A DNA stretch of 64,000 nucleotides from CAZDRB01 sp964507925. Lineage in GTDB: Bacteria > Patescibacteriota > Microgenomatia > UBA1400 > UBA12108. The position numbers and the translations under genes are program-made. The DNA lies in the NCBI GenBank assembly GCA_964507925.1, contig CAZDRB010000001.1, positions 1 through 64,000 of the forward strand, read 5' to 3'. Of this stretch, positions 41,412-50,784 are shown in pieces. The notes under the pieces were generated by a model. The model saw nothing but the letters and a program-made list of their open reading frames with translations, made no database searches and was not told where the DNA came from. Each line of letters begins with the position of its first letter. The first letter of the stretch is position 1.

Positions 41412-43778
41412 TTAGACAAGTGCAAGACTCAGCACTTCGGAGACATTTTTGACAGCGTGGAACTTGAGATCTTTTTTGATTTCCCCTGGGATCTTGACTA
41501 GATCCTTGGTGTTTTCGAATGGATAGATTATTTCCCTGATACCGGCGGTGTGGGCGGCAATGACTTTTTCCTTAAGTCCGCCGATTTCGAGGACGCGCCC
41601 GCGAAGCGTGACCTCTCCAGTCATACCTAGATTTTTCTTGACAGCTTTTTTGGTGAGCGCGGAAACTAAGGCGGTGGTCATGGTGACACCTGCCGAAGGG
41701 CCGTCTTTGGGGACTGCTCCCTCTGGCACATGAATATGAAGATCAATAGTTTTATAAAAATCGGGCTTGAGACCAAAATCCTTGTAATTACTTCTAATAT
41801 AGGTGAAGGCAGCTTGAGCTGATTCTTTCATGACCTCCCCTAGTTGCCCGGTAATCTGGAGATTACCCTTGCCGGGCATGACCGAGACCTCGATAAAGAG
41901 AATTTCTCCCCCGACCGATGTCCAGGCTAGACCTGTCGCCATACCCACGGGGTTTTTGCGTTCGGCGAGAACCGCGCTATATTTGACTGGACCGAGATAG
42001 TTGTGGAGATTTTGGGTCGTGACTGAGGGAATAGACTTTTTGGTGCTAGTTGCGAGTGATCTTGCGATTTTTCTCGCGATCTTCGCGATCTCTCGCTCCA
42101 AGTTTCTGACTCCAGCTTCCCGCGTGTATTTGCTGATTATCTCTCTCAATACCACGTCACTTAGTTTGAGGTTTTTGGAGGTAAGAGCGTTTTTCTCGAG
42201 AACTTTTGGAACGAGATATTTTTTGGCGATATGAAACTTTTCCTCGCGGGTGTAGCCAGAGAATCTAATGACCTCGAGGCGGTCACGGAGGGCTGTGGGA
42301 ATAGTGTCGAGGACGTTGGCGGTTGCGATAAACATGACACGCGATAAGTCCATGGGTAGTTCGAGATAGTGGTCGGAGAACTCTTTATTTTGTTCGGGAT
42401 CAAGAGCTTCAAGAAGTGCAGCTGAAGGGTCGCCACGAAAGTCATTGCCGACCTTATCTATTTCGTCGAGCATAAAAACTGGATTCATCGAGCCCGCTTG
42501 CCTCATACCCTCGACGATTCGACCGGGCATGGCGCCGACATAGGTTTTGCGATGACCTCTAATTTCGGCTTCGTCCCGGATGCCGCCGAGGGAGATTTTG
42601 ACAAACTTTCTCTTGAGAGACCTGGCGATAGATTTGCCGAGCGAAGTCTTGCCAACTCCAGGGGGACCAACAAAGCAGAGGATGGTAGGTAAGCTAGGAG
42701 ATGATTGTTTTTTGACGAGTTTTTGAGAGGCTTTTTTGAGCTTCATAACTGCAAGATATTCGACTATCCTTTCTTTTACTTCTTCTAGTCCGTGGTGGTC
42801 TAGGTCCAAGATTTTTTCCGCGGTTTTGAGTGAGACGTGGTCTTTTGTCTCCTTGTCCCATGGCAGATCTAAGACCGTTTCGAGCCAAGTGCGAATATAG
42901 CCTGCCTCGGGATTGTTGGGAGACATGCGGTTCAAGCGCTCGAACTCTTTGTGGACTTTGGTCAGAGCCTTTTTTGGTAAGTCAAGTTTGTGGAGTTGAT
43001 CGTGGAGCTCGTCGAGCTCGACCTCGCCTTCGTCAAACTCGCCAAGCTCCTGCTTAATCGTATTTAGGCGCTCTCTAAGAATAGTTTCGCGCATGCTTTT
43101 ACTAAATTTTTCTTGGGTTTTGCTCGCGATATTCTTTTCTATTTCGAGAACCTTTAGTTCTTTGGCGAGGAGGTGATTGATTTTGTCGAGCCTAAGCTTG
43201 ACGTCAAGTGCCTCGAGAATAGACTGTCTATCTGTAAGCGAAGCACTGAGACTTGCGGCTACTTGATCACCTAACTCGGAGACAGATACTCCGGACATGA
43301 GACGCATAAAGTTTGTGAACTCGACGGACTTGCCTAGGTTGACTGCTTCCCTAAACTGAGCGGTGATGTGTCTGCCCATAGCCTCGATTTCTTCTCCTAC
43401 CGTGTTTTTTTCTACAAGCTCTTCGACGAGAACCATCTCAACTGGCGAGCTCTCATGAGTTTTGATGAGCTTGATCCGAGCAATCCCCCTCACAAGAGCG
43501 TTTAGCTCACCACCAGTTTTGAGGGTTCTCTCGACTACACACAGGGTGCCGACACGGTAGAGATCTTTTTTTGAGTCGGGGTTTTCTAGGCGAGAGTCTT
43601 TTTGAGTAAAAAGTGCGACGAGCTTATCTCTCGATTCCGAGGCTTTGATTGCGAGAATTGATTTTTTGCGGCCAAAGGTCAAGACGACTTCGTTAGTTGG
43701 ATAGACTACAACGTCACGGACTGGAATGAGAGGAACGAGGCGGGTTATGGGTTTTTTGACTGGGACTAAAAAGCTCAT
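41412..43778 (-). CDS. lon: ATP-dependent protease Lon
   Basis: Degrades misfolded and regulatory proteins. The N-terminal LON substrate domain (residues about 10-200) is followed by a coiled helical part, the AAA+ module with Walker [14 protein letters not shown] and Walker [10 protein letters not shown], and the Ser-Lys protease domain with DGPSAGVTM and [10 protein letters not shown]. 788 residues is normal. A near-consensus leaderless promoter overlaps a CIRCE-like inverted repeat immediately upstream, which predicts HrcA-type heat-shock control. Confidence 0.97.
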   Translation of the reverse strand: MSFLVPVKKPITRLVPLIPVRDVVVYPTNEVVLTFGRKKSILAIKASESRDKLVALFTQKDSRLENPDSKKDLYRVGTLCVVERTLKTGGELNALVRGIARIKLIKTHESSPVEMVLVEELVEKNTVGEEIEAMGRHITAQFREAVNLGKSVEFTNFMRLMSGVSVSELGDQVAASLSASLTDRQSILEALDVKLRLDKINHLLAKELKVLEIEKNIASKTQEKFSKSMRETILRERLNTIKQELGEFDEGEVELDELHDQLHKLDLPKKALTKVHKEFERLNRMSPNNPEAGYIRTWLETVLDLPWDKETKDHVSLKTAEKILDLDHHGLEEVKERIVEYLAVMKLKKASQKLVKKQSSPSLPTILCFVGPPGVGKTSLGKSIARSLKRKFVKISLGGIRDEAEIRGHRKTYVGAMPGRIVEGMRQAGSMNPVFMLDEIDKVGNDFRGDPSAALLEALDPEQNKEFSDHYLELPMDLSRVMFIATANVLDTIPTALRDRLEVIRFSGYTREEKFHIAKKYLVPKVLEKNALTSKNLKLSDVVLREIISKYTREAGVRNLEREIAKIARKIARSLATSTKKSIPSVTTQNLHNYLGPVKYSAVLAERKNPVGMATGLAWTSVGGEILFIEVSVMPGKGNLQITGQLGEVMKESAQAAFTYIRSNYKDFGLKPDFYKTIDLHIHVPEGAVPKDGPSAGVTMTTALVSALTKKAVKKNLGMTGEVTLRGRVLEIGGLKEKVIAAHTAGIREIIYPFENTKDLVKIPGEIKKDLKFHAVKNVSEVLSLALV

Positions 43779-43813
43779 GTTAGCAGTTTACATGATTGAG
43801 TGCTAAGAGTCAA
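43779..43813 (-). promoter_or_regulatory. Leaderless promoter of lon
   Basis: Minus strand: TTGACT (43808-43813), 17 bp spacer, TAAACT (43785-43790), six bases, ATG. It has canonical sigma-70 geometry, with the heat-shock operator lying over the -10 and spacer. Confidence 0.75.
43780..43806. promoter_or_regulatory. CIRCE-like operator
   Basis: TTAGCAGTT-N9-GAGTGCTAA on the plus strand. CIRCE, the HrcA operator, is TTAGCACTC-N9-GAGTGCTAA; the right arm is perfect and the left arm differs at two positions. Confidence 0.7.
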
Positions 43814-43815
43814 TC

Positions 43816-44613
43816 CTAGGCTAATATCTTATCGCCGACTTTGATGCCAAATCGCTCGGCCGCGGATTTTCCTTGAACGACGATCTCGATAAAGCGCTTG
43901 TCGCGGTAACCGCTTGAGCCGATTATGATCCCGGGTTCACCATTTGGAACGTCCTTGAGGCGGTCATAACACTTGATTTTGCCCCAGGAAGTCTCTATTT
44001 CTTGACCAGCTTGATGATTGATATCTTCTGCCCAGGCGGTAGTTTTGCAGTTGCCAAAGTTGTCAACATACCAGACTGCAAGGGGCGCCGGCAAGAAATC
44101 GGAAAGGGGGTGAGTCTCGGAGGGGATATCCTCGCCATCCATGACCCATTTGGCAACACGGGGCAAAAACTCGTAGCTCCTGAACTGAGTTTTTGTGATT
44201 GGGGCGCGCAGGTGTTCGGCTAGTTTGCCGGCGCGAATGGTGGCGTCAAGGACAGTTGGAATATCATAAACCTCGATTTCCGTTGCAAGACCATATTTGG
44301 AAATCAGGGAGAGGGTCGCTCCGTCGACAGTTGCAAAAATGTGAGTGTCCTTGTATTTGATGTGGCCAAAAGGGGTGCCGTTCTCCCATTTTTTGGCTTT
44401 GCCGTGACGTGGAGCTACGTTGGCCAGAATAATTCCTGGTTCGTCCATAGCCCCGTCGATTGTGTCGATAATTAGACCTGACGCCTCTAGGTCGGCATAT
44501 GCCCCAACTGCAACTGGCGAGATATGGGTAGAAGGAAAAAAAGTAGCTGCGCGAACCACCTGACGATTCATCGTCCCGGGATCGGAGCAGTCATTAATAA
44601 TAGTTACGTACAT
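43816..44613 (-). CDS. SAM hydroxide adenosyltransferase (DUF62 family)
   Basis: A 265-residue member of the family that splits S-adenosylmethionine into adenosine and methionine, related to fluorinase and chlorinase. Visible are the early IINDCSDPGTMNRQ, GIILANVAPRHGKAKKWENG and FATVDGATLSLISKYG, then the C-terminal beta domain starting near WYVDNFGNCKTT. The hydrolase role is the usual one for bacteria without halogenating pathways. It follows the pseudouridine synthase gene by nine bases. Confidence 0.82.
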   Translation of the reverse strand: MYVTIINDCSDPGTMNRQVVRAATFFPSTHISPVAVGAYADLEASGLIIDTIDGAMDEPGIILANVAPRHGKAKKWENGTPFGHIKYKDTHIFATVDGATLSLISKYGLATEIEVYDIPTVLDATIRAGKLAEHLRAPITKTQFRSYEFLPRVAKWVMDGEDIPSETHPLSDFLPAPLAVWYVDNFGNCKTTAWAEDINHQAGQEIETSWGKIKCYDRLKDVPNGEPGIIIGSSGYRDKRFIEIVVQGKSAAERFGIKVGDKILA

Positions 44614-44622
44614 AGGAACAAG

Positions 44623-45321
44623 TTATTTTATCACAACTTCTGAAGGATCTAGCTTGCGGAATTTGCCTGGCTTTAGGTCGCCAAGCTCCCACGGACCAAG
44701 CTTGATTCGAATAAGGCGCATGACTGGGTAGCCAACTGCTTCGCACATTTTGCGAATTTGCCTGTTTCGACCTTCGTGGATTGTGATATTGAACCAAGTG
44801 TTTTTGGGTTGGCTCTCGGTGATCTCGACTACGGCTTTCGCGGTTTTTTTGCCTTCGATCGTAACTCCTTGTTCTAGGTACCCTACTGTTTTGGCTGTCA
44901 TCACCCCTTTGACGAGAACGTGATAGGTCTTTTTGATCTCGAACTTTGGGTGAGTCAGGCGGTAGGCCAGATCGCCGTCATTGGTCAGGAGCATCAGCCC
45001 CTCTGAATCATAGTCTAGGCGACCGACCGGATAGAGGCGATGACCTCCGGGCACAAGCGAGGTGGCGGTTTTTCTGCCCTCAGGATCGCTGACAGCTGAG
45101 ACGACGTGACGAGGCTTGTTTAAGAGATAATAAACCATAGTTTCGTCTAGTTTAACTGTCTTTCCGTCGACTGCGACCTGAGCTGTATCGCTCTCAATAA
45201 CTTGGCCGACAGTGGCTATTTTGCCGTTGACCGTGACTTTGCCCTCCTCAACCATTTCTTCGGCTGTCCTGCGCGACGCGACTCCAGAGTGAGCGAGATA
45301 TTTGTGAATCCTCATTTTCAT
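44623..45321 (-). CDS. RsuA/RluB-family rRNA pseudouridine synthase
   Basis: Modifies uridine in rRNA. An S4 RNA-binding domain (RIHKYLAHSGVASRRTAEEMV) is followed by the catalytic domain with GRLDYDSEGLMLLTNDGDLAYRLTHP carrying the essential Asp, and NITIHEGRNRQIRKM. 232 residues matches the small members; target position (16S or 23S) cannot be told. TATAAT is exactly six bases upstream of the ATG. It is divergent from the YibE/F gene with 36 bases between. Confidence 0.93.
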   Translation of the reverse strand: MKMRIHKYLAHSGVASRRTAEEMVEEGKVTVNGKIATVGQVIESDTAQVAVDGKTVKLDETMVYYLLNKPRHVVSAVSDPEGRKTATSLVPGGHRLYPVGRLDYDSEGLMLLTNDGDLAYRLTHPKFEIKKTYHVLVKGVMTAKTVGYLEQGVTIEGKKTAKAVVEITESQPKNTWFNITIHEGRNRQIRKMCEAVGYPVMRLIRIKLGPWELGDLKPGKFRKLDPSEVVIK

Positions 45322-45357
45322 GAGATTATTATACCCCTTAGCTGATAAAATAAGCTC

Positions 45358-46395
45358 ATGAAACAGATCTTTTGGTTATTCCTCCTGATACTTGTAGTTT
45401 GCATCCCCGGGCTAGAAAGGTTGATTCCGAGCTCAAAATTTTCTGGAGAGATAGTCTCGATCTCAGAAACTGCGGACTCTCCCATTCCTTTTAAAACTGC
45501 GACTGTTCTTCGCGAGGACAATACTATTGTCGAGGCGAGTATATATGACTTAAATGTGGCTTACGCTGTTGGCGAGAGAATCTTGTTGCAGCAAGATACT
45601 GATGAATCTGTTTATAGTGTGACTGGGAAAGAGCGAACGGGGGCATTATTTAGGCTTTTTGTTTTGTTTGTCGGGGTCATTGTAATTGTGAGCGGAATCT
45701 CGGGAGTGAGGTCGCTCGTAGGGCTTGCATTTTCTTTTTTGGTAATTTTTAAGTACGTATTACCTCAGATAGTCGCTGGGGGTAATCCGTTGAGCATAGC
45801 CTTGTCGGCTAGTCTCATAATTCTATCTGTTTCTTATTATCTGACCCATGGAGTCAACCACAAATCGACGATTGCCATAATCGGAACACTTGGGGCGCTC
45901 ACGGTAACCGGAGTACTTGCAATGGTTTTTTCTTCGCTTACGACTCTGACTGGATTTGGAACTGAGGAAGCAGGATTTTTGATTGATCGCCTGACACTCG
46001 GAAACTTCTACAACTTACTTTTGGCCGGAATTATCCTCGGCTCTTTAGGTGTACTTGATGACATTACGATCTCCCAAACCTCGATTGTGGCAGAACTCTC
46101 TCAGGCAAATAAAAAGCTTGGAGCGCGCGAGCTATACACTCGTGCAATGAGGATAGGCCATGATCATATTTCCTCCTTGGTCAATACCCTAGTTCTTGTC
46201 TACACTGGGAGCGCTCTACCGCTACTTCTTTTATTTGTAACAAGCGACGCTAGCGTGTATGAGCTACTTAACTACGAGGCAGTTGCTGAGGAAGTTGTGA
46301 GGACACTAGTTGGCTCGATCGGCCTAGTCTCTGCTGTCCCGTTGACGACAATTATCGCCTCCTACTGGTACTCTACTCGTGATGGGAGAGTGTGA
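45358..46395 (+). CDS. YibE/F-like membrane protein
   Basis: A 345-residue protein with an N-terminal anchor, a small beta domain outside (residues about 30-90), then about seven helices of the YibE/F family, including LGSLGVLDDITISQTSIVAEL. The family is of unknown function, sometimes called a transporter. TAAAAT is exactly six bases before the ATG. Its 3' end overlaps the ZIP gene by 23 bases tail to tail. Confidence 0.87.
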   Translation: MKQIFWLFLLILVVCIPGLERLIPSSKFSGEIVSISETADSPIPFKTATVLREDNTIVEASIYDLNVAYAVGERILLQQDTDESVYSVTGKERTGALFRLFVLFVGVIVIVSGISGVRSLVGLAFSFLVIFKYVLPQIVAGGNPLSIALSASLIILSVSYYLTHGVNHKSTIAIIGTLGALTVTGVLAMVFSSLTTLTGFGTEEAGFLIDRLTLGNFYNLLLAGIILGSLGVLDDITISQTSIVAELSQANKKLGARELYTRAMRIGHDHISSLVNTLVLVYTGSALPLLLLFVTSDASVYELLNYEAVAEEVVRTLVGSIGLVSAVPLTTIIASYWYSTRDGRV

Positions 46396-47116
46396 ACATC
46401 AGGATAATCCCAACTAAGAACATAATAATAGTTGAAATCGTCTTCCTCGTGGTTTTGCTTTCTTTAAGTTCTGGCACAAGGTCAGCGGCGGCAATATAGA
46501 TAAAGCCACCGGCTGCAGCGGGGATCAAGTAGGAAGCAACAACTTCGCTACTGATTGAGAGATAATAGCCCAAGACTCCACCAATTACCGCGGTTAACGA
46601 AACGGCGACGTTGGCGATAAGCGCTTTGGTGCGGGTGTAGCCGGAATGCAAGAGTACTCCGTAGTCGCCTAGTTCTTGGGGAATTTCGTGGAGTGCGATT
46701 GCTAGTACTGCGACTACACCTAGCGACTCGCCAGTTGCAAATGAGGCAGCAATCAAGAGTCCGTCAAGAAAGTTATGCAGTCCGTCTCCGATCAGGTTCA
46801 TTGTGCCGATTGTGTGTTTGGTCAAGTGATTTTCGTCGTGGCAGTGCCTCCAGTGGAGAAAGCGCTCGAGGAGGAAGAAGATAATAAAAGAAACGAGCGC
46901 GATATTAAACGGCAAGTGGTCGCCGAGGAGCTCGATAGATTCTGGAAGCTGGTGCAAAAAAGCTGCTCCAAGCATGGTGCCTGCTGAGAGGGAGACGAGC
47001 GGGAGAAGGAGTCGATTAAGAAGTTTGGGCTTGATCCCGATGACCAAAACACCGATAAGGGAACCGGAGCTAATAATGAGGGTGGCCAGGATGATTGTAA
47101 GTAATTCAGGTGACAT
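46373..47116 (-). CDS. ZIP-family metal transporter
   Basis: Imports zinc or related divalent metals. About eight helices are visible, with the conserved helix MNLIGDGLHNFLDGLLIAASF and the second HEIPQELGDYGVLL, which hold the metal-binding His, Asn and Asp/Glu residues. A His-rich stretch (RFLHWRHCHDENHLTKH) lies between. The start at 47116 has AAAGGAAA upstream; the longer reading runs into the regulator gene. It overlaps the Fur-family gene stop by 11 bases, so the two are coupled. Confidence 0.9.
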   Translation of the reverse strand: MSPELLTIILATLIISSGSLIGVLVIGIKPKLLNRLLLPLVSLSAGTMLGAAFLHQLPESIELLGDHLPFNIALVSFIIFFLLERFLHWRHCHDENHLTKHTIGTMNLIGDGLHNFLDGLLIAASFATGESLGVVAVLAIALHEIPQELGDYGVLLHSGYTRTKALIANVAVSLTAVIGGVLGYYLSISSEVVASYLIPAAAGGFIYIAAADLVPELKESKTTRKTISTIIMFLVGIILMFTLSHHE

Positions 47117-47531
47117 AGTTTCCTTTCTTTTGGCATGGGCCACAGAGTCCGAAGAACTCAATGGCGTGGCGTGTAATGTTAAACCCACCAGAAATATTTA
47201 GCTTGTTTATTTGTTTTTCGAATGTGGAATCTTTGATTTCTACAATAGTATGACAACTATCGCAAACCGCGTGATGATGGTGATCGTGGACATACTCGTA
47301 GCGAAACTTGCCTTCTTGAAAGTCTACTCGCTCAAAAATACCAACTGAGACAAATTTTTCGAGGGTGCGATAGATAGTTGCCAGATGTGCCTGGCTGCCA
47401 AGTTTTTTGGCGACATCTTCGACCGTGAGAGGTTTTTTGGAATTGATCAAAGTATCAAGCACTCTTATTCTCGCTGGAGTAATCTTGATTCCGGAGGCAG
47501 AGATTATTTCGTTTATATTCTTGCGACTCAT
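47106..47531 (-). CDS. Fur-family regulator, probably Zur-like
   Basis: A 141-residue Fur-type metalloregulator: winged helix with TPARIRVLDTLINSKKPLTVEDVA and ATIYRTLEKFVSVGIFERV, then the His/Cys region HDHHHHAVCDSCHTIVEI and FFGLCGPC, the structural zinc site. Zinc sensing is inferred because the ZIP importer is encoded next and overlaps it. The ATG at 47531 is chosen: TATAAT lies exactly six bases upstream, within a promoter that carries a perfect palindrome. Autoregulation is likely. Confidence 0.88.
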   Translation of the reverse strand: MSRKNINEIISASGIKITPARIRVLDTLINSKKPLTVEDVAKKLGSQAHLATIYRTLEKFVSVGIFERVDFQEGKFRYEYVHDHHHHAVCDSCHTIVEIKDSTFEKQINKLNISGGFNITRHAIEFFGLCGPCQKKGNYVT

Positions 47532-47567
47532 TCGCATATTATATTGCGAATAATTCGCATTTGTCAA
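47532..47567 (-). promoter_or_regulatory. Leaderless promoter of the Fur-family gene
   Basis: Minus strand: TTGACA (47562-47567), 18 bp spacer, TATAAT (47538-47543), six bases, ATG. The spacer contains the palindromic operator. The -35 overlaps TTGTCA of the divergent plus-strand promoter. Confidence 0.75.
47545..47559. promoter_or_regulatory. Fur/Zur-box-like palindrome
   Basis: TGCGAAT-A-ATTCGCA is a perfect 7-1-7 inverted repeat between the divergent starts at 47531 and 47598. A further half site TGCGAAT overlaps the regulator start. Position between -35 and -10 fits repression. Confidence 0.72.
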
Positions 47568-47597
47568 CATGCAAAATTTGTTGTGTATAATTTGGCT

Positions 47598-48107
47598 ATG
47601 AAACTCAGGGCTAGGCTAACCATCTACACTTTGGTAATTATGATTCTTGGAATAGGGGTTTATGCGTATCGCCCTGCCGATCGTGATCATGTTCATTATC
47701 ACGCGGGCTTTCGCGTGTATGTAGACGACCAGCTACACGACTTTTCGCTTTTTGAGTACATGAACTACACGCCGTGTTCTGATCATGATCAAAAAGAGTC
47801 CCCCGAGGACGAGCAAATTGAAAAGGCTCACCTTCATGACAATGTGGGTGATGTAGTACATGTTCACCGCAGTGGCGCGACCTGGGGCGACCTGTTTAAA
47901 AATATTAACTATAAATATGATAGCTACGAAAGAGTAAGCGGATACGTAGATGGTGAGCTGGTTGAGAACGTTTTTGAGAGTGAGATTGCCCCGTACACCA
48001 GCCTGATACTACTAATTGACGATTCTGATGCAACGAGGAGCGCGGAGCGAGTCGAAAAGAGTTACATCGAACAAGTGGAAGCTAAGAGCGAGCTTTGTGG
48101 TGAGTAG
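47598..48107 (+). CDS. His-rich membrane-anchored protein with GATWGDLF motif
   Basis: A 169-residue protein with one N-terminal membrane helix, then an extracytoplasmic domain rich in histidine: RDHVHYHAGFRVYVDD, AHLHDNVGDVVHVHRSGATWGDLF. Its C-terminal segment has a SGYVDGELVENV beta strand. The same layout is seen in the protein at 29868-30362, which lacks most of the histidines. TATAAT (47586-47591) is exactly six bases before the ATG. Placed opposite a Zur-like gene and sharing its operator, it is a good candidate for a zinc-binding surface protein. Convergent overlap with the ATPase gene is 26 bases. Confidence 0.72.
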   Translation: MKLRARLTIYTLVIMILGIGVYAYRPADRDHVHYHAGFRVYVDDQLHDFSLFEYMNYTPCSDHDQKESPEDEQIEKAHLHDNVGDVVHVHRSGATWGDLFKNINYKYDSYERVSGYVDGELVENVFESEIAPYTSLILLIDDSDATRSAERVEKSYIEQVEAKSELCGE

Positions 48108-50520
48108 ACTCTAATCTCAGAAGATACTTGAATATCTCGATTACAAAAAATATCATCACCGAGAGCCCGATTGCGATTGTCCAGTACTCTATACCTAGGC
48201 TCACTGTGCCAAAAATACCTCTAAGTCCTGGAACAATAAACGGCAAGGACTGAAGGAAAAATCCGACTAGAACTGCAAGAATTAGATAGCGATTGGAGAA
48301 CATTTTGTCACGCCAAAACGCGGTTGTGAGGAGACGAACAGAGAATACGTAGGCAAGTGAGTTGAGACCCAGGACCAAGAATGACATAGAGCGAGATAGT
48401 GTCTCGTCGCCGGTTTGTTGATATACAAAATAAAAACTTCCAAAAGCAAAGATCGAGGCAAAGATGCTGACGATCGCGATCAGGCTAATCATCCAGCGAT
48501 TAACAAGCGGCTCTTTGGGTCGCCTTGGTGGAAAGTTCATAATACCCTTTCGCTCCGGGTCGACGGTGAGAGCTAGGCTAGGGAAGCCGTCTGAGACGAT
48601 ATTAATCCAGAGTATTTGGGCTGCTGTCAAAGGGAGTGGCACACCTATGGCTATTGCGGTAATGACGACGATAATCTCGGCAAAAGCGTCACAGAGTAAG
48701 TAGAGAATAATTTTTCTGATGTTATCAAACATGGCTCGACCTTCTTTGATGGCGCGGATTATGGTCTCAAAATTAGAGTCCAAGAGAACTAGGTCGGCAG
48801 TTTCTCTGGCTACGTCGGTCGCGGAATCAACAACAATTCCTATATCAGCTAGGTGGAGTGCTGGAGCATCGTTGACTCCGTCACCCATCATGGCAACTAC
48901 CTCACCTTGCTTTTTGAGGGCTTGGACAATTAGGTATTTGTCGGAAGGAGTTGTGCGGGCAAAGAGGATCGTGCTTTTGACTGCTTCTAGTTGATCGTGC
49001 TCGCCGAGCCCTGCGAAATCATCTCCCAAAACAACCTGAGAACTAGAAATATCTATCTCTAGTTCTTTGAGTACATCGAGGGCAGTAGGGGCGTAGTCGC
49101 CGGTGATGACGAGGAGCTTGATCCCAGCACGACTAGCCTCTCGGAGTGCGTTTTTGACGCTAGTTCTGACGGGATCGGCAAAGGAAATTAATCCCGTAAA
49201 TTTCAAATTGTTTAGCACACTAGAATCAGATATTTTTGCGGCCTGCTTGTAATCTTTGTTTGAGTAGGCGATCACTCGCCTGCCTTTTTCTGTCCAGCTT
49301 TGGATCGTAGTCTCGATTTGTTTTCGCTCGGAATCAGATATTGCACAAGCTTTGATAATAGTTTCTGGGGCTCCGCTGACGTAAAGAATGTTTTTGGTAG
49401 ATGACTTGATTAGGGTTGCAGTGAATCTAGTTTCTGAAGAAAAGGGAATTGAGTCTAGACGAGATTCTGCAAGCTGTTTTTTTCCTATTATCTCTTGACC
49501 CCACCTATATGCTTCTGTGACCATGGGATCGTCATGATCACTCGTGAGAACGGCGTGCTTGGCAATCTCCTCTTGGCTGCCGTATGTATCTATTACTGCT
49601 AACTTGCCGGTTGTGAGCGTGCCTGTTTTGTCGACACAGATAATCGTGACTCCTCCCAATGTTTCGGCAGATGAGAGCTGGCGAACTAGACCCTTGTGTT
49701 TCATTATTTTTTGCATTCCGATTGCGAGAATAATAGTGAGGGAGACAATTAGACCCTCGGGAATACTAGAGACAGCAAGCGCGACGGCGGTAATAAAAAT
49801 CTCACTGAGTGGTAGTCTTCTCCATATACCTAGAGTCACGACTACGGTAAGAAGTACCGCGATAATTACCAAGATCTGCCGACTCAGGACAGCTAGCTGA
49901 TGCTCAAGTGGAGTTGGTGCTGACTTTGTATCGAGCTGGAGCGCTATTTGTCCCATTTTTGTCGAAGAGCCAGTTAACTTGACTAGACACACGACTTGGC
50001 CGGCGGCAACAATAGTCCCCATATATACTTCGTCACCGACCTCTTTTTTGACTGGCTGGCTCTCGCCAGTTAAGAGCGCTTCGTCGAGCATTAGTCTGTT
50101 GGCAAAGATCACTTCGGCGTCAGCGGGAACTCTGTTTCCCGAGTCAAGAATCAAGGTGTCACCAGGTACAATCTCTTCTGTATCTATCTCTATTAGCTTG
50201 CCATCTCTTTTGACTTTGACACGACTGGTCAAATAACTTTTGAGTTTGGAGAGTGCGTTTGAGGCTCTGTATTCCTGGACGTAGCCAAGGATTGTGTTAA
50301 TGAGAACCGCAATCATGATAATCACGGCGTCGCTTATGTGACCGATAAATAGAGTGATCAAGGTGGCGATGAGAAGAACATAGACAAAAGGATTTTTGAG
50401 TTGGGAGAGAAACACCTCTAGTCTAGTTGGTGGAGGCTTGTGCGGGAGAATATTGGGACCGTATTTTTTTTGGAGAGCGAGAGCGTTCGATGAGCTTAGA
50501 CCCGTGTATTCAGGAAACAT
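48082..50520 (-). CDS. P2-type cation-transporting ATPase (calcium-type)
   Basis: An 812-residue P-type ATPase. It has a cation-ATPase N domain (GLSSSNALALQKKYGPNIL), the actuator loop with LLTGESQPVKKE, helix 4 with SSIPEGLIVSL as in calcium pumps, phosphorylation site CVDKTGTLTTG and hinge [12 protein letters not shown]. Calcium export is the usual role; sodium or manganese are alternatives. It is the last gene of the copper operon, 26 bases after the HMA gene, although a calcium-type pump is unusual there. TATACT lies ten bases before the ATG, so it may also have its own promoter. Confidence 0.9.
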   Translation of the reverse strand: MFPEYTGLSSSNALALQKKYGPNILPHKPPPTRLEVFLSQLKNPFVYVLLIATLITLFIGHISDAVIIMIAVLINTILGYVQEYRASNALSKLKSYLTSRVKVKRDGKLIEIDTEEIVPGDTLILDSGNRVPADAEVIFANRLMLDEALLTGESQPVKKEVGDEVYMGTIVAAGQVVCLVKLTGSSTKMGQIALQLDTKSAPTPLEHQLAVLSRQILVIIAVLLTVVVTLGIWRRLPLSEIFITAVALAVSSIPEGLIVSLTIILAIGMQKIMKHKGLVRQLSSAETLGGVTIICVDKTGTLTTGKLAVIDTYGSQEEIAKHAVLTSDHDDPMVTEAYRWGQEIIGKKQLAESRLDSIPFSSETRFTATLIKSSTKNILYVSGAPETIIKACAISDSERKQIETTIQSWTEKGRRVIAYSNKDYKQAAKISDSSVLNNLKFTGLISFADPVRTSVKNALREASRAGIKLLVITGDYAPTALDVLKELEIDISSSQVVLGDDFAGLGEHDQLEAVKSTILFARTTPSDKYLIVQALKKQGEVVAMMGDGVNDAPALHLADIGIVVDSATDVARETADLVLLDSNFETIIRAIKEGRAMFDNIRKIILYLLCDAFAEIIVVITAIAIGVPLPLTAAQILWINIVSDGFPSLALTVDPERKGIMNFPPRRPKEPLVNRWMISLIAIVSIFASIFAFGSFYFVYQQTGDETLSRSMSFLVLGLNSLAYVFSVRLLTTAFWRDKMFSNRYLILAVLVGFFLQSLPFIVPGLRGIFGTVSLGIEYWTIAIGLSVMIFFVIEIFKYLLRLESTHHKARS

Positions 50521-50546
50521 AACAAGATCAAGTATAACAAGGAATG

Positions 50547-50783
50547 TTAGTTTTTGACTCTATAGCCGAGAGATTCGATTACTAAGACAAATTTTTTTGG
50601 ATCAGTTTGGGCGGGATCGTAGGTAATTACGGATTCTTGGCGCGCGTAGCTTGTACTACTCGTGATCACTCCCTTGAGCTCTCCTAGCTCACCGTCAATG
50701 TTGAGACTACAACTTACACAGTGTAGGCCGTCTAGCTTGAGGGTTATTTTGGTGCCTTTGGGTTTTTTGAATAGATTGAACAT
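50547..50783 (-). CDS. Single HMA-domain protein (CopZ-like)
   Basis: A 78-residue protein that is little more than a heavy-metal-associated domain with the copper site GLHCVSC. It probably carries Cu(I) to CopA, as CopZ does. It starts one base after the stop of the SafE-cupredoxin gene. The longer reading upstream of MFNLFKK is rejected as it lies inside that gene. Confidence 0.83.
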   Translation of the reverse strand: MFNLFKKPKGTKITLKLDGLHCVSCSLNIDGELGELKGVITSSTSYARQESVITYDPAQTDPKKFVLVIESLGYRVKN

Positions 50784-50784
50784 A

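Noticed and set aside
43816..44613. True halogenase of the fluorinase family
   Set aside because: No halometabolite pathway genes are near; the bacterial DUF62 hydrolase role is far more usual.
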